From the NCBI RefSeq assembly GCF_001083805.1, contig NZ_JXSK01000008.1, forward strand, positions 1 to 64,000: DNA of 64,000 nucleotides. Direction: 5' to 3'. This document shows positions 1 to 8,600 of this stretch, piece by piece. The stretch is from Photorhabdus luminescens subsp. luminescens. GTDB lineage: Bacteria > Pseudomonadota > Gammaproteobacteria > Enterobacterales > Enterobacteriaceae. Below the pieces are notes generated by a model that saw nothing but the letters and a program-made list of their open reading frames with translations, was not told the DNA's origin and ran no database searches. Every line of letters starts with the position of its first letter. The stretch's first letter is position 1. Position numbers and translations under genes: made by a program.

Positions 1-2864
1 CGGCGGTTTCTGAGTCCGGTCTCCGACATCCAGCAGGCCGCACAGGGTGGGCTGCGCCGTTGTCTTCCCCGTCCACAGCAGTTCATAATGCAGCAGGTGT
101 CCCCGGCTGCCGCCATGCAACAACAGGTATTTCCATTTCCGTCAGCCGTTGACAGTGGTTCTTGAGCTGGCTGTCGCTCCAGTGGGTAAAGGCGCGGATA
201 TCCCGCCGGTAAAGCGCACTTCGTTTGGCTGGCAGTGCTGGATTTGCGCTTGTGCGTTCACCATCTCTTGTATCAGCAGTAACAGCTTACGCGTCTGCGG
301 CGGCATTTCATCCAGCGTGCGCCCCAGCACCTCATGCGCCAGCCGGTTGGCGAGGGTAATGTCGTCTTGGGTGATTTCGATATATTCGATGACCTGTCCG
401 CGGTGGGTCGTTTTCTTCACTTCACGTTGATACTGGCGCAGCAAGGCAATGGCCTGTATCAGCGTCCAGGTATTTCATATGGTCGCGCCGCATCCGGTTT
501 TGTCTGACAGGAACGTCAGTTGATGGGCGTAAGGATTGACCACTTTCAGCGGCCTTAACAAGCGCTGGGCGTTCTGGTGTAACTGCGTCAGATAACCTTT
601 CTCTGAGTCAGCCAGCAACCCTGCCAGTGTCTGACGGTGCCGTTGCATCGCGTGGATGGCCTGCGTCTGCTCGCGCGATTCGTTGACCGTCAGCACCAGA
701 CAGCGGTTCAGCAAGCTCTTCATCCACATCAATGGCCGTCGTCGTTAACATCAGCATGACCGGTCCCTGCACCTTGTATTCCCGCGTCACCAGTTCGCCG
801 CTCTGTTCGTTTTTGCCGGTGCTGGCGATTTTCAGCTCGCCGTCGGACTGTAACAGTTTCAGGGCATAGGCCGCCTGCCGCACGCCTTCCTCTTCGGCGA
901 TAGCCAGTATCTTGTGTTGCAGGCTGGTTTCCCCCAGATAGTACAGGCTCTGTCCGGTCATCGCCGAGTACTGGATACGCTCCTCTTCCGGCATCAAGGT
1001 TCAGCACGGCGTCCATCAGGGAGGATTTCCCCGCCGCGCTGCTGCTCTGGATTAACACGGCCAGCGGTTTATCCAGTTTGCGCGAGACCGCCGCCAGATA
1101 CCCGGTCAGCAGATTGGTCGATTCGCCGACCACGCCACAGGCGGCCATGTCGTTGATAATCTGTTCTGTCAGGTTTGGCGATGTCAGCAACGCCAGCGCG
1201 GCGGCTTCATCTTCTGCGCTGACCGTGACTGCGGTTGTCCCTGAGGCTTCGGCGTCGGCCTGCTGTTGCGCGTCCTGTTGCTGCTCCAGCATCAGCAAGA
1301 CCCGCCCGGCTTCGCGTTTGATGACCGACAGCTCGCATTCCAGCTCTTGCGCCGCCGTGCTGATGTAGTTCTGACGATGCCGCGCGTGATACATGTCCAG
1401 TGTATCCACATGGAACAGGCCGGACGTTTCATCCCGCACCTGCACATTGACTTTCATCACATCGGGCACCGGCGATTTTTTCATCCCCCGTATCCGCCAG
1501 ACCCGGGGCCCGCTTTTCATCAGCAGTTCACCGCAGGCCGTGCGCTCACAAGGCACGGGGGCAACAGTCAGCTCTGGTGGGGCGGCTAAGGCAGCCGGTT
1601 TAGCCACATCTGCATTGTGAGGCTTTTCCGTCATATCTGACGAGACGGGCCGCTCATGACTGAACACTGCACCTGGTGCCGTTCCCTGTCCCAACCAGAC
1701 CGCCTGTTGCAGGGCCAGCCCCAGCGCATGTTCGGCGTTGCCACTTTTGACGGCATAGTCATTGACATCCATGCCCGGCGGGAACTGCACCCGCCACGCC
1801 TCAATGCCGGATTCCAGTAAGTCAGCCGCCACACTGGCCGCGCCACGGTCTCCGGCCTCGTCCCGGTCAAAGGCAATCAGCACCCGTTTCACGCCGTGAT
1901 ACTGCAAGGCGTCGAGGTGATCGCGGTTAAAACCGTTCACGCCGTAGGCGGCGATCACGTTGCGGAACCCGGCGCACCAGAAGGTCATCGCATCGATCAG
2001 TGCTTCGCACAGGATGATTTCCGAAGCCGCTTTCATCGCTTCCTCGTTCCAGACCCCGGCCAGTGGCGACGGCAGGTACAGATGCTTCGGGCTGTCTTTC
2101 AGCACCTTGTAATCCGGCTGGGTTCGGCGGCCATACAGTTGCAGCACCCGCCCGCGGCTGGCTACACTGGCCGATTCGGCCCAGCCGATCACCGGCACCA
2201 CGACGCAGCCCCGGAAGTGATCCTGCCGGGTGGTCGTACGCAACACGCCCAGACCCGATAGCTTGTCACGCAGTTGCTGGCCTTCCTGACTGCTTTTGGA
2301 CGGCAATAACCCCGCTGAACCGCCGATCCCGTGATGGCCCGCGTACCCCAGCTTAAAGTGACTGACCAGTTCAGGATGATTGAGTCCGCGTCGTTCCAGC
2401 CATTCTTTCGCTTCCGGTGACGCCAGTAAATTCTGATGATAAAAATCAATCACCTGGCGCAACAGCGCCTGCCCGTCATCGTCCAGATCGGCCAGTTTCG
2501 GGCGCGGCAGGGGGGCCGCCTGTGATTCCGGCTGGGCGGCTAAAGAAGAAGCGGCCACCACGGCATTGTCCATGTCCGGTAACCCGGCCAGTTCCCGCAG
2601 CCGGCGGATAGCAATTTTCAGCGTCACCCCTTCCGTTTGTATCACCCAGTCCAGCACCGACCCCGCGGCGCCACAGCCAAAGCAGTGATAGAGGTTTTTG
2701 GCCGGTGAGATGACCATTGAGGGCGTTTTCTCATTGTGGAACGGGCAGCGCAGCACATAATCCTCACCGCGTTTTTTCATCGGACGGCCCTGCTTACGCG
2801 CCAGCCCCAGCAATGAGACGGACTGCTTTAAGCGGGCTAAATCGGTATCGGGAGTGCGGGTCAT
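1..2864 (-). pseudogene. CHC2 zinc-finger/Toprim primase-helicase of a mobile element, multiply frameshifted, runs off the window
   Basis: Resembles DnaG-like primase-helicases carried by integrative elements. The first reading frame starts at ATG 2864, behind an AAAGGAAAG ribosome site, and encodes a CHC2 zinc finger (CPFHNEKTPS then CFGCG, roughly residues 40-70), a Toprim core (LCEALIDA, then IAFDRDEAG, near residues 280-340) and a P-loop-like SSSAAGKSS around residue 620. Coding similarity then hops frames near 1000, near 740 and near 490, where two indels seem to lie close together, and again below 142, where a readable frame continues to base 1. The aligned pieces ([36 protein letters not shown]) read as one broken protein. 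It is divergent from the XRE gene. Almost certainly non-functional as a full protein, although the intact N-terminal 700 residues could still be made. The element family is not identified. Confidence 0.8.
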
Positions 2865-2963
2865 AAGTCTTTCCTTTTGAACCTTGTCAATAGACATGTT
2901 TGCGATATATAATAATCACATAAAAGAGACTTTACAACAGCCAGCTAAAAAGGAAGGGGTACA

Positions 2964-3361
2964 ATGGCGGACATTTGTGTTTTGCAAACAGGTATTGATA
3001 TGTCCGTATTTTCTGAACGGCTTAAGATGCTCAGAGAAGCTCGGGGATTAACCCAATCACGGCTTGCCGAGATGATTGAGGTACTACCCAGAGTGTATAA
3101 CCGCTGGGAGCGGGACACATCGTCCCTCAACTGGAGTCCTTGATTAAGCTGGCTGATGTTTTACAGGTTTCTCTCGATGAACTGGTTGGCCGCTGCGAGA
3201 CCAGCAAAGATGTGAAGATACGTAACCACATATTGCATGAACTCTGGCAACAGGCTGATTCGTTATCCGATGAGGAGCAGAAGGCGTTGATTATGGTGAT
3301 TGACAGTTTTGTCACCAAGTCAATGATGGAAAAAGTTGTTATGAAGAGCGCCAAGCGCTGA
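2964..3361 (+). pseudogene. XRE-family helix-turn-helix regulator, frameshifted
   Basis: The first frame starts at ATG 2964 (AAGGAAGG upstream) or ATG 3000 and encodes a classic HTH: SERLKMLREARGLTQ, then SRLAEMIEV and YNRWERDTS. It hits a stop at 3142. The continuation (LESLIKLADVLQVSLDEL, then a helical tail ending KSAKR) is in another frame, so about one base is missing near 3115-3125 in the ERDTS-VPQLES region. Such proteins normally repress promoters of mobile elements; this one lies divergent from the primase remnant and just ahead of the SymE-like gene, so it may once have controlled either. A sequencing error is the alternative explanation. Confidence 0.75.
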
Positions 3362-3435
3362 GATGACGCGGCTACCATGAGTTCGCACCTCATGATGGCC
3401 GCTGACCACATAACCAACTATGTAGGAGTTGATTT

Positions 3436-3678
3436 ATGGCTGAACGCGATTGTAATGCAAACTCAAACAGTTCGAAAGCCCAGCGCCGCTATAAAGTCGG
3501 CTATATCAGCCGATGTCATGCCGACCGCCACACTGGCATCACTCGCTATTACAGCCAGCACCCCAGTTTGCACCTCAAAGGCAACTGGCTGGAAGAGGCG
3601 GGATTTGCCACCGGACAGGCGGTGCAGGTGAGAGTTGAACGGGGACAATTGATTATTCAAGTTGTTACGGAAGATTGA
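3436..3678 (+). CDS. symE: SymE-like toxin of a type I toxin-antitoxin system
   Basis: An 80-residue protein with the SymE core: the segment around YISRCHADRH, then HPSLHLKGNWLEEAGF followed by TGQAVQVRVERGQL. E. coli SymE has the equivalent TLKGQWLEAAGFATG motif in an AbrB/MazE-like swapped-hairpin fold. SymE is an SOS-induced RNA-targeting, nucleoid-associated toxin whose translation is blocked by the antisense RNA SymR. ATG 3436 follows TAGGAG at good spacing. This protein is shorter than the 113-residue E. coli SymE and lacks its C-terminal extension. SymE-like genes are common beside CDI and Rhs toxin islands. I cannot demonstrate a SymR-type antisense promoter by eye. Confidence 0.75.
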   Translation: MAERDCNANSNSSKAQRRYKVGYISRCHADRHTGITRYYSQHPSLHLKGNWLEEAGFATGQAVQVRVERGQLIIQVVTED

Positions 3679-3707
3679 GTTTGCAGCTGGAAAGTTAAAA
3701 AAGATCG

Positions 3708-3743
3708 AAATTAGCGCAGTGAGCAAGCCTTCTGCGCTAATTT
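3708..3743. terminator. Hairpin between convergent symE-like and immunity genes
   Basis: A perfect 12-bp inverted repeat (arms 3708-3719 and 3732-3743) separated by 12 bases, placed between the ends of two convergent genes. It is followed by only a short T run, so it is likely a weak bidirectional terminator. Confidence 0.55.
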
Positions 3744-3776
3744 AGTCATTGAGATCACATAGTTAATACATCTATT

Positions 3777-4115
3777 TTAAGCAATATCACCTTCTTCATA
3801 TCTTAACTGAATATTAACAGGTGCAAGAATTTCCCCAACCTTTTCCAAAAAATCAGCACATTCATGTGGGATATAATACTTAAAATAAACTTCTATTAAT
3901 ATTTCACTTTTTCCACAAGAAGCAGGAAAGCTTTCGTATATCTCTCCGCTTTCAATAAAACGAATATAACTATTTATTTTTTCTTGTAGTTTTAGTAAAT
4001 GTTCTTCTATCGAACCACTCCACGATAAATGATCAGTTAATCCCAGAACAACTAAGTTTTCATTGTCATTAGGTATACCTATCATATCTATTTTGTTCAC
4101 ATCTTCTATAGACAT
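3777..4115 (-). CDS. Immunity protein, DUF6572-like, partner of the displaced CdiA-CT
   Basis: A 112-residue acidic cytoplasmic protein starting at ATG 4115 after AAGGAG. Its opening (MSIEDVNKIDMIGIP, then VVLGLTDHLSW and EEHLLKLQEKINSYIRFIESGEI) matches my recollection of DUF6572 proteins, small partners found directly after polymorphic toxin genes. It lies 13 bp downstream of the displaced toxin module on the same strand, the canonical CT-immunity arrangement, so by context it should neutralise that module's nuclease. The gene is AT-rich, like the end of the toxin and unlike the cdiA body. The family name is from memory and not confirmed by a search; the immunity role is inferred from position. 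Confidence 0.65.
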   Translation of the reverse strand: MSIEDVNKIDMIGIPNDNENLVVLGLTDHLSWSGSIEEHLLKLQEKINSYIRFIESGEIYESFPASCGKSEILIEVYFKYYIPHECADFLEKVGEILAPVNIQLRYEEGDIA

Positions 4116-4128
4116 ATTAACTCCTTAC

Positions 4129-5214
4129 TTAATCTTTAGAAGTGGGCCTGATAATGTCAACCTTGGTTGGCGGTATTTTGCTCCCTTCTTCAAAACCCGG
4201 TTTTCCTTTTCCAACGACAGTGCCCCCCTTGGTTTCAAGTTCAGGAAAACCTTTCTTTTGATTTGTTGTTAATGGAGCAGTTGATGAGCTTTTACATTCA
4301 ACACAGATAATGTTTCCTTCTTTATCTTTGCCTATCATGTCAACCCTTATTTTTGTATTACTATCTGTTTTGACAGTAATTTCTCGTGCTGATTCAACTT
4401 TATCAACTTTGAATTTATCGTAAGTAGATTGTTCAAATTCTTTACCCTTCTCATAATTCTGCCGTATTTGTGAATCAGAGTTAGGTGATTGAACTTTTGT
4501 TTTCACGCCATTTTCAAACGTATAGTACCCACCGTTGTTACTATAAATCGTGTTTCCTGAGGCATCTACTTTTCCTGTATTGCCATAAACACTACCTTTT
4601 GGCCCGATAACTGAATTCCCTTTTGGAGCATAACCAGTAGGTAATGTTGCGCCTTTTCCGACTATATTTATAGAAGTTCTATTAGCTTTTGCCCCAATAA
4701 TTCCCGTCGCTGTCTCCAGCAACATCAGATTCCGATGCTCTTCCTTCACATACTGCGCCGCATCGGCTTTAGATAATCCAGCGTTCTCCAGCTCTTTCTG
4801 ACGTAATTCAGTATTAAAGAACCCGGAGAGTGGCCCACCGCCACCATTTAGCCAACTACTCTGCTCTGAACGACCTATCTTATCATTGGCACGGTAGCCC
4901 GAGACCGCCAGTTCTTTACCCAGTTCATGGTTGATAAAGGCCAGTTCTTCACGGCTCAACTCGCCATTCAGCGCCATTTGTTTCAAAGTATTGATGGTCG
5001 CATCGCTGGCCTGACGGTATTCCGTCCAGATGCCTTTGCGGCAGCTGTCATCCTGACAAGCCGCCAGTTTATCGCGCATGTCCTCAACTGACGGCAGACC
5101 TTTATCTAGAATGCGCTGACTCAGTTCTTTGGCCTTGCCGCACGCTTCCGGTGACATTGTGCTGCAATCCCCCAGATTTCGGGAGGCCAGCGCATTATTC
5201 TCAATAACAACTCT
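4129..5214 (-). CDS. Displaced (orphan) CdiA-CT toxin module with PD-(D/E)XK-type nuclease end
   Basis: The open frame begins directly after the stop of the upstream immunity gene (5214); the first ATG is 5157. The opening residues read VVIENNALAS, a VENN-like motif that marks the start of the exchangeable CdiA C-terminus. A pretoxin section follows, with paired cysteines in MSPEACGKA and ACQDDSC, up to about residue 150 from the ATG. The AT-rich tail ends in a nuclease-like segment: Glu in GKEFEQ, Asp in IRVDMIG, Glu/Lys in VECKSS and Gln in TTNQ, the E-D-ExK-Q order of PD-(D/E)XK nucleases. No signal peptide or TPS domain is present, so it cannot be exported alone. It looks like a former cdiA 3' end pushed downstream by insertion of a new toxin/immunity pair. 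No good ribosome site precedes ATG 5157, so translation may be weak or silent. Confidence 0.75.
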   Translation of the reverse strand, partial: RVVIENNALASRNLGDCSTMSPEACGKAKELSQRILDKGLPSVEDMRDKLAACQDDSCRKGIWTEYRQASDATINTLKQMALNGELSREELAFINHELGKELAVSGYRANDKIGRSEQSSWLNGGGGPLSGFFNTELRQKELENAGLSKADAAQYVKEEHRNLMLLETATGIIGAKANRTSINIVGKGATLPTGYAPKGNSVIGPKGSVYGNTGKVDASGNTIYSNNGGYYTFENGVKTKVQSPNSDSQIRQNYEKGKEFEQSTYDKFKVDKVESAREITVKTDSNTKIRVDMIGKDKEGNIICVECKSSSTAPLTTNQKKGFPELETKGGTVVGKGKPGFEEGSKIPPTKVDIIRPTSKD

Positions 5215-5688
5215 TTATGATTTCAGTTCAGTATTAATAAATGCTCCTGTTTTTTTCATTACTAAATCCTCTGCTAACGGTAAGTCTCTAATTAATTTTT
5301 CTATTGTTCCTCTAGGATATCGTTCTTCTTGGAATGTTTTTTCATAATTTGTTGTATAAATAAGACGATCTTCATCGCCATCAAAACCCAACCAAAAAAT
5401 AAAGCCATAATCTGATAATTCAGAGGATAATGGGATAAAGTTCTCCTGTTCTCCTTCAGAAAAATCTAAATCAGACAATGGGATATTCCCAACATCTCGC
5501 AAGTTCTTGTGCATTCCGTCTTTAAGGCTCTCTTTTAGTTCAGATATCACCATGTATAAATCCATTGTTACTCCCTTCCCTGGAACTAATGTGTCATTAA
5601 TTATAAAATTAAACATTCCACTTGGTGAACACAGGACATCAATTTGCTCAATATGGATAGCAATTTGATAAGGATCTCCAATAATCAT
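5215..5688 (-). CDS. cdiI: Immunity protein for the main CdiA toxin, Imm42-like
   Basis: A 157-residue acidic protein (MIIGDPYQIAI at the start, an FNFIINDTLVPG strand pair, EDRLIYTTNYE near the C-terminus). The opening resembles the Immunity-42 family as I remember it. The start chosen is ATG 5688, which overlaps the cdiA stop as ATGA and implies translational coupling; an in-frame TTG at 5700 would add four residues. As the gene immediately after cdiA, it should bind and neutralise the toxic C-terminus in sibling cells. Composition is AT-rich, matching the cdiA tail and not its body, consistent with toxin and immunity travelling together. Confidence 0.7.
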   Translation of the reverse strand: MIIGDPYQIAIHIEQIDVLCSPSGMFNFIINDTLVPGKGVTMDLYMVISELKESLKDGMHKNLRDVGNIPLSDLDFSEGEQENFIPLSSELSDYGFIFWLGFDGDEDRLIYTTNYEKTFQEERYPRGTIEKLIRDLPLAEDLVMKKTGAFINTELKS

Positions 5689-8600
5689 TTTATTTTCCAA
5701 CCTTCTTGTTTTTGTAACCTAGACTTCACCTTTCCAGTTAATTCCAATTTATTTTTTGAATCTCCAGTACTACCAGACCAATGGTAGACACCTGTATTAT
5801 TTGGTGAAAATCTATGGATATGTCCATTGGTGTCTTTAGCATATCTATGTTTATCAGAATCTATAGATACTGAACCTTCAAAAATACTCAGAGAGTCTCG
5901 TGGTTCAATACCAGCGTTCGGTCTGAACCCTTGAGCTCCAGGAGTATGCTTAGAGTTAGATTCAATTTTTAGTCCATTATCTGCAACCGTTGTTTCGGGA
6001 ATAGGTAATCTATTATCCCGTCCTTCGGCCAAATAAGCTAAATTATCTTTCGTTGCTCCATCAGGAATTGGGGTCACCGTCGTATTACCACCTACATCCG
6101 GCTTACCTTCCGTATTACCAGTATGATTTGGCTCAACTCCAGACAGATTTTCCTCATTGCCTGTATGGTTCGGTATACTACCCGGCTCTAACTGTTGGTT
6201 TCCACCGGTATGATTAGGGTATTTCCTGATATCACCGGACTGATCACCGCCAGTATGTGTTGGCAGATCAGTTGGATGAGCAACTTGAGTGTATTTATTC
6301 TGAAGTGTATTTAGGTAACTCTGTGTAATTTCATCATTTCCCATCATCTGAAGCATGATCAGATGGTCTAAGTCTTCTGAGGAAATCTTATCAGCAATTT
6401 CCTTTGCCACTATTCCGGTTATACCCGCCTTAACGCCTATCTCCAGGACTTTCTCTGCTACTTTGGCTCGGCATGGGGCAGCTATTGCACACCCTTCCGT
6501 TACCAGTTTACCTAAGAAATTATTGTCAGCCGCATTCTTCCCAGCCTGTGCCCCAGTGAGGGCGCTGGCGCTGGAATCACCGGCAATGCCGCCGGCCAGC
6601 CCGGCTGCCAGAGTAGCAAGGGTGCTGACAGTTTGTTTCTGCTCCTCCGTTAACTCACTGACGTTAGCCTTATCGCCGTAAAGTTGCTTAATCAATACCT
6701 GAGCCGCCAGTTCACCGGAAGCGGCGCCGGCTGCTCCCGCCAGGGCGTTGTTACCACTGACTTCCGCCGCCACGGCGCCCAAAATCGCATGGGCCAGCGT
6801 ATTGGCGGCGATATCCACCTGATGGGTTTGTGGGTCAGTAGTCAGTTCTTTAATCACGCCAGCCAGATACGGCGAAGTACCGCCGGCCAGCGCCTGACCG
6901 AGATTGTTCCCCGCTAGCCCCTGAATCGCTGCTGTGGCCGCCTGTAACGCTTTCTGGTATTTACCGCCGGTTCCCAGGCCGGAGTCATTCAGCGCCTGCG
7001 TGTAGGCGGTATCATAGATTTGTTGGTTGATATCCGCGGAAGTCGGGTGTTGATTGCCCCGGTTAACCAACTTTTCTCTGGCAGCGGCTTTATCCTGTTC
7101 ACTGATATGGTCCAGTTTCGCTTTCGCCGCTTGGGTGGCGATAATTTTCCCTTCGGTCCCGGCTATCTCGGTCATCTGGGCGCTGAGTTCGCCAATCAGT
7201 TGCGCCTGTTTCAACCGTTGTTGCTCTTTCTCCTTATCAAATATCGGACTCAGGACATTGGCGGCGTTATCGGTATCGCGACTTAAGTTGGCGATATCCT
7301 GCGTCTGGTGCGCCTTATCCCGGATAATCAGAGTGCCGTCACTGACCGCGGCATGCGTGGTACTGCTGTCATGGCCCTGATTATGGGCCCCCGTCAGCGC
7401 ATTGACCGCCAGATTATTCAGCACCTGACCGGTGGTTGGCTGACCAAGGCTGACGCCCGCACTCTGCTGTTCGACAGTAAAGTCCGCTTTATTTTGAATA
7501 TCTTTAAAGCCCAGTGTCCCGGTGTTGAGGGTGTTTTTGGCTTTGTCAGCTTGACTCGCTATCACCGCGCCGTCCAGTTGGGTGTGGTCGCCGACATTAA
7601 CCTGATAACCGCCTTTACCAGCAAACAGCCCGGTTTGCTCCTGCACTGAATCATAGTTGCTGTGCAGTTTATTGCGGCTGGCATTGAGAGTCAGGGTGCC
7701 GTTGGTGAGGGGGCCCACGGTGGCACTGACGCCGGCGCTGGCATTCTGTTGTCGGCTGTCATAGCGCTGGCTGTCTTGTTCACTGCTGAGTGTCAAATGA
7801 CGTTTCACGTCGGCAGTAATTTGTTCGCCGCTGATTTGTGCCCCTTTCAGCGTCGTATCCCGGCCACTGTTCAGCTCGACGGTCTGTCCTGCGTCTAACG
7901 TGGTGTTATTGTGGCTGACACCATTGCCGTTTTCACGGCCATTGCCCCGACTGACATTGGCCGAGACGTTCAGACCGGTGCCCCCGGGTCCGGCGGTCAG
8001 GCCCACGCCCAGCGAGCTGCCGTGGCTGCTGTTTTTGCCGGTGGTCTGTTCGGTGTTCTGGCTGGACGAGAGCGTAATATCCCGATTCGCATTGAGTTGC
8101 AGGTCTTTGCCCGCCTGTAACTGGCTGCCCTGAATGCGGATATCGCCGTTCGGCCCTGAGGTCCCTTTATCGTCACCGTGCGCCGTTATCGTGAGGTTAT
8201 CCCCGGCGGTGAGGTGGCTGCCCTGTTGAGTGGTCTGGCGGTGCTGCTGTTCTGAACGGGCAGACTGGCGACCGTAGGACAGACTAACCCCGGCCAGGTT
8301 GTTATTGCTGCGGTTGTCGCTGCCCTGAGCTTCCGCCAGTCGGGCGGCCTGAGTCGCTTGTACTCCGCTGAGGGCGGCTTTAGTGTTCTGTAACGCTTTC
8401 AGGCGGGGGTCGGCAGTCTGTTGCGCTTCATGGGCCGTTTGCACGGCGCTGTTGATAGCACCTCCTGCGGCGCCGCTCAGCGCTACCGTCAGGCCGCTCT
8501 GTTTCTGTTCGGTTTTTGTTGTGGTGTGATTGCGGTTTTCCGCACTGGTGACCGTGACCTGTTGACCGGTCAGCGTCAGGTCTTTACCGGCAATCACCTC

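Noticed and set aside
3127-3417. Minus-strand 96-codon frame opposite the XRE gene
   Set aside because: It is antisense to a recognisable HTH protein and has no ribosome site.
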